Below, piece by piece: positions 7,055-14,787 of a stretch of 29,384 nt of DNA. The translations under genes and the position numbers were made by a program. The stretch is from positions 1 through 29,384 of the forward strand of contig CABUCP010000001.1 of assembly GCA_902490055.1 (NCBI GenBank), written 5' to 3'. The stretch's first letter is position 1. Every line of letters starts with the position of its first letter. This DNA comes from an uncultured Klebsiella sp. Lineage in GTDB: Bacteria > Pseudomonadota > Gammaproteobacteria > Enterobacterales > Enterobacteriaceae. The notes under the pieces are model-generated. The model did no database searches. It was not told the DNA's origin and saw only the letters and a list, made by a program, of their open reading frames with translations.

Positions 7055-8065
7055 TTAACAAATCCTCGGCAGCGGCTCGGCGTGGGGAAGGTCAAGCGTA
7101 CGCTTCACGCCATAGAGCCCAACGGAACGCACGCCGCTGTGCTCAACGACTTCGCCAATGATCGCCGCATTACGCCCCAACGGGTGTGACCGTAAATGCG
7201 CAAGAGCAGATTCCGCTGCGTCGCGGGCGACGGCGATGAGTAATTTCCCCTCGTTGGCGAAATTCAGCGCGTCCAACCCCAGCAGTTCGCACACGCCGCG
7301 CACCGTATCATTGACCGGCAGCTTCGCTTCATGTAACTCGATACCGCAACCGCTGGCGGCGGCGAACTCGTGCGCCACCGCGTTGACGCCGCCGCGGGTG
7401 GCGTCGCGCAGGGCTTTGATGCCCGGCACGTCGCGCAGGGTTTGAATCAGCGGCGTCAGTACCGCGCAGTCGCTGGACAGCGCGCCGTCCAGCCCCAGCC
7501 GTTCGCGCAGGTTGAGGATGGTGGCGCCGTGATCGCCGAGCGTGCCGCTGACCAGCAGGACATCGCCAGCGCTAATCTGCTGCGCGCCCCAGTGGATTTC
7601 CGCCGGGATGGCGCCGATACCGGCGGTATTGATAAATAGCTTATCCGCCGCGCCGCGCGGCACCACTTTGGTATCGCCGGTCACGATCGCAATATCCGCG
7701 GCCTGCGCAGTCTGCGCCATGCTGCGCACCACCGCCTCCAGCGTCGCCATCTCCAGCCCCTCCTCGAGGATAAATCCGCAGGAGAGGTAGCGCGGCAACG
7801 CGCCGCTGACCGCGACGTCGTTGGCGGTGCCGCACACCGCCAGCTTGCCGATATCGCCGCCGGGGAAAAACAGCGGGTCAATGACGTAGCTGTCCGTTGA
7901 GAAGGCCAGCCGATTGCCCTGGGCGGCAAGCCCGGCGAGATCTAAACGCGCCTGATCCTCCTGCTCTGCCAGCCAGGGGTTGGCGAAGGCCTGCATAAAC
8001 AGGTCGCCAATCAGTTGCTGCATCGCCTGACCACCGCTACCGTGAGCTAACTGGATGCTTTTCAT
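7055..8065 (-). CDS. hypE: HypE, carbamoyl-dehydratase of NiFe cyanide-ligand synthesis
   Basis: HypE accepts a carbamoyl group from HypF on its C-terminal cysteine and dehydrates it with ATP to a thiocyanate, the source of the CN ligands of the NiFe centre. The protein has 336 residues and ends in the diagnostic PRIC with Cys336. It belongs to the PurM-like ATP-binding fold: the N-terminal HGSGG motif (around residues 8-12), FSTDSYVIDPLFFPGGDIGKLAV and the VTGDTKVV segment are all present. Its start overlaps the hypD stop as ATGA, and it is the last hyp gene before fhlA. It works in the cytoplasm with HypF, and passes CN to the HypC-HypD scaffold. Confidence 0.96.
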   Translation of the reverse strand: MKSIQLAHGSGGQAMQQLIGDLFMQAFANPWLAEQEDQARLDLAGLAAQGNRLAFSTDSYVIDPLFFPGGDIGKLAVCGTANDVAVSGALPRYLSCGFILEEGLEMATLEAVVRSMAQTAQAADIAIVTGDTKVVPRGAADKLFINTAGIGAIPAEIHWGAQQISAGDVLLVSGTLGDHGATILNLRERLGLDGALSSDCAVLTPLIQTLRDVPGIKALRDATRGGVNAVAHEFAAASGCGIELHEAKLPVNDTVRGVCELLGLDALNFANEGKLLIAVARDAAESALAHLRSHPLGRNAAIIGEVVEHSGVRSVGLYGVKRTLDLPHAEPLPRIC

Positions 8066-9183
8066 GCTTCATTTTCCTGACTGCGATATTGATACCAGGC
8101 GGCGCAGGCGCCTTCTGAGGAAACCATCAGCGCGCCAAAGGCGCTTTGCGGGTTGCAGACGCGGCCGAACAGCGGGCATTGATGCGGTTTACAGCGCCCG
8201 GTCAGCACCTCGCCGCAGCGGGCGCGCGGGTCGTCGCAAACGCGCTGCGGCGCCGGGCGGAAATGGGCCTCGGCGTCGAAGCATTGATAGTCGGGCGTCA
8301 GATGGACGCCGGAGTCGTTGATCACGCCAAGCCCGCGCCACTCGCTATCGCCGCTCAGGCAGAACACCTCGGCGATTGCCGCCTGCGCCAGCGCGTTACC
8401 GGCATCCGGCACCACGCGGCGATATTGATTCTCGACCTGACTACGCTGCGCTATTTTCTGCTCAACCAGCATGATCACGCCTTGCAGTAGATCAAGAGGT
8501 TCGAATCCAGCGACGACTAATGGCCGATGATAGTCGCTGGCGATGAAGCCGTAGGCATCGGTACCAATCACCATGCTGACGTGGCCGGGGGCGAGAAACG
8601 CGTCGATACCGTTGTCCGGCTGATCCAGCAGGCTGCGCAGCGTCGGCAACAGGGTGATGTGCTGACAGAAGAAGTAGAAGTTGTCGACGTTGCGTTCGCG
8701 GGCCTGGCGTAACGTCAGCGCGGTGGCGGGCATGGTGGTCTCGAAGCCGAGCCCGAAAAACACCACCTCGCGCTGCGGGTTCTGCTGAGCCAGCCGCAGG
8801 GCGTCCATCGGCGAGTAGACGATGCGCACATCGGCGCCGCGGCTCTTCGCCTGCAGCAGCGACCCGTTTTTCCCCGGCACGCGCATCGCATCGCCAAAGG
8901 TGCAGAAAATCACTTCCGGGCGGCTGGCTATCTCGATACACGCATCGATGCGGCCCATTGGCAGGACGCAGACCGGGCAGCCGGGGCCGTGAATAAATTC
9001 GATATTTTTCGGCAGCAGTTGATCGAGGCCGAATTTAAAGATGGCGTGGGTATGGCCGCCGCAGACCTCCATCATCCGCAGCGGACGCGCTTCGCTGTAG
9101 TCCAGCAGTGGGGCGCGCTGCTGCAAATGCTCGACCAACCGCAGCACCTGTTCCGGCGCGCGATATTCATCAACAAAACGCAT
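8062..9183 (-). CDS. hypD: HypD, Fe(CN)2CO scaffold protein
   Basis: With HypC, HypD holds the iron atom while two CN and one CO ligand are added. It has 373 residues, the usual length. Key cysteines are in place: Cys41 in CGGHTHAIFKFG and the C69-P-V-C72 pair in GPGCPVCVLP. The C-terminal cluster (CDDPRARCGEVLTGRCKPHQC followed by a further Cys) carries the ligands of its [4Fe-4S] cluster. The start overlaps hypC by one base (TAATG), and the stop overlaps hypE by four. Tight overlap fits stoichiometric production of HypC, HypD and HypE. Confidence 0.96.
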   Translation of the reverse strand: MRFVDEYRAPEQVLRLVEHLQQRAPLLDYSEARPLRMMEVCGGHTHAIFKFGLDQLLPKNIEFIHGPGCPVCVLPMGRIDACIEIASRPEVIFCTFGDAMRVPGKNGSLLQAKSRGADVRIVYSPMDALRLAQQNPQREVVFFGLGFETTMPATALTLRQARERNVDNFYFFCQHITLLPTLRSLLDQPDNGIDAFLAPGHVSMVIGTDAYGFIASDYHRPLVVAGFEPLDLLQGVIMLVEQKIAQRSQVENQYRRVVPDAGNALAQAAIAEVFCLSGDSEWRGLGVINDSGVHLTPDYQCFDAEAHFRPAPQRVCDDPRARCGEVLTGRCKPHQCPLFGRVCNPQSAFGALMVSSEGACAAWYQYRSQENEA

Positions 9184-9455
9184 TATCGCTCCTCGCCGTA
9201 CAACAGCGCGCCGACGTCCGGTTCGACGTCGAACATATTTTGCAGCGCCTCAAGCGTATCTCGCGCTTCGGCTTCGTTGATGATGCTCATCGCGAACCCG
9301 ACGTGCACCAGCACCCACTGGCCGATGCGTGATTGGCCCTGCTCGTCGACCGCGCCGACCAGCGTCAGATCGACTTCGCGCTGAATACCGCAGACTTCTA
9401 CCTTTGCCAGCACGCCGTCAATCGTGCGGATTTGCCCCGGAATGCCTATGCACAT
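9183..9455 (-). CDS. hypC: HypC, hydrogenase maturation chaperone
   Basis: This small chaperone of the HypC/HupF family has 90 residues. It begins MCIGIPGQI, and the cysteine exposed at position 2 after Met removal binds the iron centre and the HycE precursor. It shuttles the Fe(CN)2CO unit from HypD to the large subunit. It lies between hypB (10-bp overlap) and hypD (1-bp overlap). The isoform specific for hydrogenase-2 (HybG) is a relative, but this position between hypB and hypD is that of hypC. Confidence 0.95.
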   Translation of the reverse strand: MCIGIPGQIRTIDGVLAKVEVCGIQREVDLTLVGAVDEQGQSRIGQWVLVHVGFAMSIINEAEARDTLEALQNMFDVEPDVGALLYGEER

Positions 9456-10318
9456 TGCTGCGTCTCCAGCCAGTTAAGCCACTGGTCCATGCCTTCGCCG
9501 CTGGTGGCGGAGAGCAAAATAATCTCGATATGCGGATTGACCTCCCGCGCGCAGGCGAGGCATTTCTCTACATCAAAGTTGAGGTACGGCAGCAGGTCGA
9601 CCTTGTTGAGCAGCATCAGGCTGGCGGCGGCGAACATATGCGGGTACTTCAGCGGTTTATCTTCCCCTTCGGTCACCGACAGCACCGCCACTTTATGGCG
9701 TTCGCCGAGATCAAAACTGGCCGGGCAGACCAGGTTGCCGACGTTTTCGATAAACAGAATGCCGTTTTCGCCAAGCGGGAGGCGCGGGGCGGCGTCGGCA
9801 ATCATCTGCGCGTCGAGATGGCAGCCCTTACCGGTATTCACCTGAATCGCCGGCGTGCCGGTAGCGCGGATGCGCGCGGCGTCGTTGACCGTCTGCTGAT
9901 CGCCCTCAATCACCGCGCAGTCGGTCACGCCCTTCAGGCGCGTCAGGGTTTCGGTCAACAGCGTGGTTTTGCCGGATCCGGGGCTGGAGACCAGGTTCAG
10001 CACCAGCTGGCTTTTCGCCGCGAAGCGCGCGCGGTTGCGTGCCGCCAGGCGGTTATTTTTATCCAGCACGTCGATTTCGACTTCCAGCATCCGGCGCTGG
10101 CTTTGCCCCGGCGCGTGGGTGCCCGCTTCGCCGTGACCGTAATGCAGGTCGCCTTCCGTAGTGCGGGTTGGGGCGAAGTTATCGGTTTTCACGCCGGTAA
10201 TGGTCATCGTCCGGCGCGCGGCGGGCGCGAAGGGGGCGCTGCGAAACGCCGAGTGCGGGTTATGCTCGTCGCCTTCGATGTAGAGGTTGCCTTCTCCACA
10301 GCCGCATGTAGTACACAT
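9446..10318 (-). CDS. hypB: HypB, GTPase for nickel insertion
   Basis: HypB is a SIMIBI-class GTPase that delivers nickel to the hydrogenase large subunit with HypA. It has 290 residues. The N-terminus MCTTCGCG supplies the high-affinity site (C2, C5, C7). The P-loop is SPGSGKTT (112-119). The metal site of the G domain is C166-H167 (GKGCHLDA). There is no long polyhistidine storage tract; only a few histidines occur at about 59-68. The start at 10318 follows the hypA stop by six bases, and the stop overlaps hypC by 10 bp. Confidence 0.96.
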   Translation of the reverse strand: MCTTCGCGEGNLYIEGDEHNPHSAFRSAPFAPAARRTMTITGVKTDNFAPTRTTEGDLHYGHGEAGTHAPGQSQRRMLEVEIDVLDKNNRLAARNRARFAAKSQLVLNLVSSPGSGKTTLLTETLTRLKGVTDCAVIEGDQQTVNDAARIRATGTPAIQVNTGKGCHLDAQMIADAAPRLPLGENGILFIENVGNLVCPASFDLGERHKVAVLSVTEGEDKPLKYPHMFAAASLMLLNKVDLLPYLNFDVEKCLACAREVNPHIEIILLSATSGEGMDQWLNWLETQQCA

Positions 10319-10324
10319 AATCTT

Positions 10325-10669
10325 TTACTCCAATTCTAAACGCTGAATCTGTAAGCCATCGTCCGCCACGATCTGCAACTGGTCGTTATCGCAGTGCGGG
10401 CAGCGGCGAACGTGCTGCGAGATGAGGCGCACGTACTGCTGACAGCGTTCACACCAGCATTCAGCTTGTTGCTCGGTAATATGCAGCGCGCAGCCTTCCG
10501 CCAGCGTGCCGCGGCACACCAGTTCAAAGCAGAAGGTGAGGGCGCTGGGCTCCACGCAGGAAAACGCGCCGACCTTCAGCCACACGCCGGTAACCCGCCG
10601 CGCGCCGCTTTGCTGCGCCTGTTGCTCAATGATTTCCAGCGCCCGCTGGCTAAGCGTGATTTCGTGCAT
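10325..10669 (-). CDS. hypA: HypA, nickel/zinc metallochaperone
   Basis: HypA passes nickel to the large subunit together with HypB. I placed the start at 10669 (114 residues), because it yields the obligatory MHE N-terminus whose His2 binds nickel and because a GGAGG lies seven bases upstream. A longer frame starting at 10705 would run through the sigma54 promoter and is unlikely. The structural zinc site is C73-x2-C76 with C90-x2-C93. It is the first gene of hypABCDE, transcribed away from hycA from a -24/-12 promoter at 10701-10716. Confidence 0.95.
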   Translation of the reverse strand: MHEITLSQRALEIIEQQAQQSGARRVTGVWLKVGAFSCVEPSALTFCFELVCRGTLAEGCALHITEQQAECWCERCQQYVRLISQHVRRCPHCDNDQLQIVADDGLQIQRLELE

Positions 10670-10700
10670 CTTTGCCTCCGTAAATACTATTTCTGCCATA

Positions 10701-10716
10701 TGCAATAACGATGCCA
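10701..10716 (-). promoter_or_regulatory. Sigma54 (-24/-12) promoter of hypABCDE
   Basis: The minus strand reads TGGCATCGTTATTGCA, an almost exact match to TGGCAC-N5-TTGCA, with GG and GC dinucleotides correctly spaced. It lies 32 bp upstream of the hypA ATG and about 25 bp from the central inverted repeat. Confidence 0.88.
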
Positions 10717-10740
10717 GGAGAACTGGGCAGACCGTTGAAC

Positions 10741-10774
10741 TGTCGATGACGACGACGCATCGCTGTCATCGACA
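10741..10774. promoter_or_regulatory. Inverted repeat between hyp and hyc, probable FhlA binding site
   Basis: TGTCGATGAC (10741-10750) and GTCATCGACA (10765-10774) are perfect 10-bp inverted arms around 14 bases. It sits between the two opposed sigma54 promoters, where an FhlA upstream activating sequence is expected. A related repeat occurs before hydN, and TGTCG/CGACA units recur between hycA and hycB. FhlA as the ligand is inferred from position and regulon knowledge. Confidence 0.7.
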
Positions 10775-10810
10775 TGTCGTGATGGCGCGCACATTTTTAA
10801 TAATTCCTTT

Positions 10811-10826
10811 AAATTCAATGAAATAA
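10811..10826 (+). promoter_or_regulatory. IHF-like motif before the hycA promoter
   Basis: AAATTCAATGAAATAA contains an 11/13 match to the IHF consensus WATCAANNNNTTR, in an AT-rich stretch between the activator site and the -24 element. The 13-mer TTCAATGAAATAA (10814-10826) recurs before hydN at the same distance from the promoter. Confidence 0.5.
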
Positions 10827-10830
10827 TTTT

Positions 10831-10846
10831 TGGCATGGAAAATGCT
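10831..10846 (+). promoter_or_regulatory. Sigma54 (-24/-12) promoter of hycA operon
   Basis: TGGCATGGAAAATGCT has the GG and GC dinucleotides at the spacing of a -24/-12 promoter. It lies 36 bp before the hycA ATG. Formate-dependent FhlA control of hyc is well established in E. coli. Confidence 0.88.
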
Positions 10847-10881
10847 TAACCGGTGCATCTCATGTAACGGGAGAATCCGGG

Positions 10882-11331
10882 ATGACAATTTGGGAATTAA
10901 GTGAAAAGGCGGACTACATCGCCGATCGTCACCGCCAGCATCAGGAGCAGTGGCACACCTACTGCAATTCGCTGGTTCAGGGCATCACCCTGTCAAAAGC
11001 GCGTCTGCACCACGCGATGAGCTGCGCGCCGGACAAAGAGCTGTGCTTCGTGCTGTTCGGCCACTTTCAGGTGTATGTCGCGCTGGCGGAAGGCTTCAAC
11101 AGCCACACCATCGAGTACTACGTGGAAACCAGGAATAGCGATGATCGGCGGCTTATCGCCCAGGCGACGCTGGATACCGAAGGGGTGATTGACGGGCGCA
11201 TCAGCAACCGCTCCCGTGAAGCGGTGCTGGAACACTACCTGGCGATTATCGCCACCGTGTATGACCGTCTGTACGAGGCCATGGAACGCGACCAGCCGGT
11301 GGATTTGAACCATCTGGCGCAGGTCCACTAA
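10882..11331 (+). CDS. hycA: HycA, FhlA antagonist
   Basis: HycA lowers FhlA-dependent transcription, a feedback brake on the formate regulon. It is a soluble protein of 149 residues (153 in E. coli). It is recognised by its conserved N-terminal half (EKADYIADRHR, then YCNSLVQGITLSKARLHHAM and CAPDKELCFVLF) and by FNSHTIEYYVET. No DNA-binding motif is visible, in line with a protein-level antagonist. It is the first gene of the hyc operon. The 82-bp gap to hycB holds a cluster of TGTCG/CGACA repeats that may be another FhlA site. Confidence 0.95.
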   Translation: MTIWELSEKADYIADRHRQHQEQWHTYCNSLVQGITLSKARLHHAMSCAPDKELCFVLFGHFQVYVALAEGFNSHTIEYYVETRNSDDRRLIAQATLDTEGVIDGRISNRSREAVLEHYLAIIATVYDRLYEAMERDQPVDLNHLAQVH

Positions 11332-11337
11332 GCGTGA

Positions 11338-11365
11338 GGTGTCGACAAGTGTCGAAACCGACACC
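11338..11365 (+). promoter_or_regulatory. TGTCG/CGACA repeat cluster in the hycA-hycB gap
   Basis: GTGTCG-AAAC-CGACAC (11349-11364) is a perfect inverted repeat. Just before it is the palindrome TGTCGACA (11340-11347), and GGTGTCG (11338-11344) also pairs with CGACACC (11359-11365). The units match the arms of the hyp-hyc site. FhlA is known to bind in this intergenic region in E. coli; assigning these exact bases is my inference. Confidence 0.6.
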
Positions 11366-11413
11366 TGCGCAACCTGATTTCGTCAAAAGTGACTTTCACC
11401 CGAGGATGACCCG

Positions 11414-12022
11414 GTGAACCGTTTTGTAATTGCTGATTCCAGCGTCTGTATTGGCTGCCGCACCTGCGAAGCTGCCTGTTCCGAGACGCATCGCCAGCAC
11501 GGCCTGCAGAGCATGCCGCGCCTGCAAGTAATGCGTAATGAAAAAGAGTCTGCGCCGCAGATGTGCCACCACTGCGAAGACGCCCCGTGCGCCGCGGTGT
11601 GTCCGGTTAACGCCATTAACCGCGTCGATGGCGCGGTGCAGCTGAATGAAAGCCTGTGCGTGAGCTGCAAACTGTGCGGCATCGCCTGCCCGTTCGGCGC
11701 TATCGAATTCTCCGGTAGCCGGCCGTTGGATATTCCCGCCAACGCGAATACGCCGATGGCGCCAGCCGCGCCGCCGGCTCCGGCCCGCGTCAGTTCGCTG
11801 CTCGATTGGGTGCCGGGCGTTCGCGCCATCGCCGTGAAATGCGACCTTTGCCACTTTGATGAACAAGGCCCGGCCTGCGTGCGGACCTGCCCGACCAAAG
11901 CCTTACTGATGGTGGATATTCGCGATATTGCTCAGGCCAGCAAACGTAAGCGTGAACTGACCTTTAATACCGACCTCGGCGATTTGTCGCTGTTTCAGGC
12001 GCAACAAGGGGGCATGAAATGA
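11414..12022 (+). CDS. hycB: HycB, ferredoxin-like electron-transfer subunit linking FdhF to hydrogenase-3
   Basis: HycB carries four predicted [4Fe-4S] clusters and passes electrons from formate dehydrogenase-H to the hydrogenase arm on the cytoplasmic face of the membrane. It has 202 residues with the four cysteine groups of the DMSO-reductase beta family: [11 protein letters not shown] (from residue 12), CHHCEDAPCAAVC, CVSCKLCGIAC and CDLCHFDEQGPACVRTC. The start is a GTG at 11414 (MNRFVIAD), preceded by GAGG. It resembles HydN (23171-23698) closely in layout. The stop overlaps the hycC start as ATGA. Confidence 0.95.
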   Translation: MNRFVIADSSVCIGCRTCEAACSETHRQHGLQSMPRLQVMRNEKESAPQMCHHCEDAPCAAVCPVNAINRVDGAVQLNESLCVSCKLCGIACPFGAIEFSGSRPLDIPANANTPMAPAAPPAPARVSSLLDWVPGVRAIAVKCDLCHFDEQGPACVRTCPTKALLMVDIRDIAQASKRKRELTFNTDLGDLSLFQAQQGGMK

Positions 12023-13845
12023 GCGTGGTTGCATTAGTGAATCAGGCGGTGGCCTGGTACGCCGTCAGCGCGGTGCTGGCGTTTCTATTTAGCCTACGCA
12101 AACCGCTGAGCGGCGCGATTGCCGGGATCGGCGGCGCAGTCGCCAGCGCGATGTTAATTGTCGCCGGGTTCTCGGCGTTAATGATGCCGGAGCGGGTCAA
12201 CGGCGGCATGCTGCAGTATCTGCATCTGGCGATGCGGGTCGGCGGTATCAACGCCCTGTGGCTGCTAGCTATTGGTCTGTCGGCGCTGCCGATTTCGCTG
12301 TTTAACATTTCCTGGCATCGTCACCCGCAGGCGACATCCAACGGTCTGCTGGTTAACCTGCTGCTGGCCGCCGCCACCTGTGCGGTGGTGGTCACCAACT
12401 TCGGCAGTCTGGTGGTGATGGCGGAAATCATGGCGCTGTGCGCCGCTTTCCTCACCGGCTGCGCGCAGTCCGGCAAATTGTGGTTTGCGCTGGGGCGGGC
12501 TGGAACCCTGCTGCTGGCGTGGACCTGCTGGCTGGTGTGGTCGTTCTACGGCACCCTCGACCTGGGGGCGATTAGCCAACTGGCCGCCGGCGCGCCGCAG
12601 AACATGTGGCTGTGGCTACCGGGCCTGCTTGGTTTTGCGCTGCTCTCCGGCGTGATCCCGCTGCACGGCTGGGCGCCGCAGGCTCATGCGGGCGCCAGCG
12701 CCCCGGCCGCCGCGCTGTTCTCCACGGTGGTGATGAAGGTCGGCCTGTACGGCATCCTGACCGTATCGCTGGCCGGTAGCGTGCCGCCGCTATGGTGGGG
12801 CGTGCTGCTGCTGGCGCTGGGGATGATTACCGCCTTTATCGGCGGACTGTATGCGCTGATGGAACATAACATCCAGCGCCTGCTGGCTTACCACACCCTG
12901 GAAAATATCGGCATTATTTTGCTCGGTCTCGGCGCATTCGTCACCGGTATTGCTACCGGCAACAATGCGCTGATGGTGCTTGGCTTTATCGGCGGTATGT
13001 ACCACCTGATCAACCACAGCTTGTTTAAAACTACGCTGTTCCTCGGCGCTGGGGCGGTGTGGTTCCGCACCGGCCATCGCGATATCGAGAAACTGGGCGG
13101 CATCGGTAAAAAAATGCCGCTGATTTCGCTCGCCATGCTGGTGGGGCTGATGGCGATGGCCGCGCTGCCGCCGCTGAACGGTTTTGCCGGCGAGTGGGTT
13201 ATCTACCAGTCCTTCTTCAAGCTGAGCACCGGGGACGTCTTTATCGGCCGTCTGCTGGGGCCGTTACTGGCGGTTGGCCTGGCGATTACCGGGGCGTTAG
13301 CGGTGATGTGCATGGCCAAGGTCTACGGCGTGACCTTCCTTGGCGCGCCGCGCAGTAAAGAGGCGGAAAACGCCACCTGCGCGCCGTGGTTGATGACTTT
13401 CAGCGTCGTGCTGGCCGCCGCGTGCTGCGTGATTGGCGGCGTAGCGGCGCCGTGGCTGCTGCCGCTGGTGAGCCACGTCATTCCGGTTCCGGCGCAGGCG
13501 ACAAGCGTCGTTTCACAGCCTCTGATCGCCATTCTGCTGATTGCCTGTCCGCTGCTGCCGTTCCTGTTGATGATCTTCTTCAAAGGCGATCGCCTACCGG
13601 CGCGTTCGCGCGGCGCGGCGTGGGTCTGTGGTTATGACCACGAGCAAGCGATGGTGGTCACCGCCCACGGCTTCGCTATGCCGGTGAAAGAAGCCTTTGC
13701 GCCGCTGCTGAAGCTGCGTCACTGGCTGAATCCGGTGCGGCTGGTGCCGGGCTGGCAGAATGCCTCCGCGCCAGCCTTGCTACGCGGCGTGGCGCTGATC
13801 GAGCTGGCGGTGCTGGTGGTGATTGTGATTTCGCGAGGAGCCTGA
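12019..13845 (+). CDS. hycC: HycC, membrane subunit of hydrogenase-3 (antiporter/NuoL-like)
   Basis: HycC is the large integral membrane subunit of formate hydrogenlyase, homologous to NuoL/NuoM and Mrp antiporter proteins and thought to anchor the complex and possibly move ions. The 608 residues match the E. coli length and are almost entirely hydrophobic helices. Family features include the PLHGWAPQAHAGASAPAAALFS loop, KVGLYGI with its intramembrane lysine, and HNIQRLLAYHTLENIGII followed by YHLINHSLFKTTLFL. It overlaps hycB by four bases and is followed by hycD after two bases. The many codons rich in G and C match its neighbours. Confidence 0.95.
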   Translation: MSVVALVNQAVAWYAVSAVLAFLFSLRKPLSGAIAGIGGAVASAMLIVAGFSALMMPERVNGGMLQYLHLAMRVGGINALWLLAIGLSALPISLFNISWHRHPQATSNGLLVNLLLAAATCAVVVTNFGSLVVMAEIMALCAAFLTGCAQSGKLWFALGRAGTLLLAWTCWLVWSFYGTLDLGAISQLAAGAPQNMWLWLPGLLGFALLSGVIPLHGWAPQAHAGASAPAAALFSTVVMKVGLYGILTVSLAGSVPPLWWGVLLLALGMITAFIGGLYALMEHNIQRLLAYHTLENIGIILLGLGAFVTGIATGNNALMVLGFIGGMYHLINHSLFKTTLFLGAGAVWFRTGHRDIEKLGGIGKKMPLISLAMLVGLMAMAALPPLNGFAGEWVIYQSFFKLSTGDVFIGRLLGPLLAVGLAITGALAVMCMAKVYGVTFLGAPRSKEAENATCAPWLMTFSVVLAAACCVIGGVAAPWLLPLVSHVIPVPAQATSVVSQPLIAILLIACPLLPFLLMIFFKGDRLPARSRGAAWVCGYDHEQAMVVTAHGFAMPVKEAFAPLLKLRHWLNPVRLVPGWQNASAPALLRGVALIELAVLVVIVISRGA

Positions 13846-13847
13846 GA

Positions 13848-14771
13848 GTGAATCTATTCGTTGCATTGTTACAGGCGCTGGTGCTGTTTGCCGTCGCGCC
13901 GCTGCTGTCCGGCCTGACCCGCGTTGCCCGCGCGCGCCTGCATAACCGCCGCGGTCCGGGCGTGCTGCAGGAGTATCGGGATATTTTGAAACTGCTGGGC
14001 CGCCAGAGCATCGGCCCGGATGCTTCCGGTTGGGTATTCCGCCTGACGCCGTTTGTGATGGTCGGCGTGATGCTGACCATTGCCGCCGCGCTGCCGGTCA
14101 TTACCGTGGATTCGCCACTGCCGGGGCTGGGCGACCTGATTACGCTTATTTATCTGTTCGCCATTGCCCGTTTCTTCTTCGCCATTTCCGGTTTGGATAC
14201 CGGCAGCCCGTTCACCGCCATCGGCAGCAGCCGTGAAGCGATGCTCGGCGTGCTGGTCGAACCGATCCTGCTGCTTGGGCTGTGGGTGGCGGCGCAGGTT
14301 GCCGGTTCCACCCATATCAGCGCGATTACCGATACCGTTTACCACTGGCCGGCCGCGCGCAGCATCCCGCTGATTCTGGCGCTGTGCGCCTGCGCGTTCG
14401 CTACCTTTATCGAAATGGGCAAGCTGCCGTTCGATTTAGCGGAAGCAGAACAGGAACTGCAGGAAGGGCCGCTTTCCGAATACAGCGGCAGCGGCTTTGC
14501 GGTGCTGAAGTGGGGCATCAGTCTGAAACAGCTGGTGGTGCTGCAGATGTTCGTCGGCGTGTTTATCCCATGGGGACAGATGACCAGCTTTAGCGCGGGA
14601 GGTCTGCTGCTGGCGCTGGTGGTCGCCGTCGTCAAGCTGGTGCTCGGGGTGCTGATTATCGCGCTATTCGAAAACAGCATGGCGCGCCTGCGCTTTTGTG
14701 CCACCTCCCGCGTCACCTGGGCCGGGTTTGGTTTCGCCTTTTTAGCTTTCGTCTCCTTGCTGGTGGCGTGA
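13848..14771 (+). CDS. hycD: HycD, membrane subunit of hydrogenase-3 (NuoH-like)
   Basis: HycD is the NuoH-like membrane subunit that joins the soluble hydrogenase arm to HycC. It has 307 residues, as in E. coli, with about eight membrane helices. Recognisable segments are ARLHNRRGPGVLQEYRDILKLL near residue 30 and the loop EMGKLPFDLAEAEQELQEGPLSEYSG, equivalent to the quinone-pocket loop of complex I, though this enzyme does not use quinone. The start codon is GTG at 13848, with GAG just upstream. Confidence 0.95.
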   Translation: MNLFVALLQALVLFAVAPLLSGLTRVARARLHNRRGPGVLQEYRDILKLLGRQSIGPDASGWVFRLTPFVMVGVMLTIAAALPVITVDSPLPGLGDLITLIYLFAIARFFFAISGLDTGSPFTAIGSSREAMLGVLVEPILLLGLWVAAQVAGSTHISAITDTVYHWPAARSIPLILALCACAFATFIEMGKLPFDLAEAEQELQEGPLSEYSGSGFAVLKWGISLKQLVVLQMFVGVFIPWGQMTSFSAGGLLLALVVAVVKLVLGVLIIALFENSMARLRFCATSRVTWAGFGFAFLAFVSLLVA

Positions 14772-14787
14772 TTAAGAGAATTTGAGC

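Noticed and set aside
9329..10339. Plus-strand frame of 336 codons antisense to hypB and hypC
   Set aside because: Composition is typical of a shadow in GC-rich coding DNA, and both hyp genes are intact beneath it.
10670..10705. Longer hypA starting at 10705
   Set aside because: It would place the start codon inside the sigma54 promoter and bury the functionally required MHE N-terminus.
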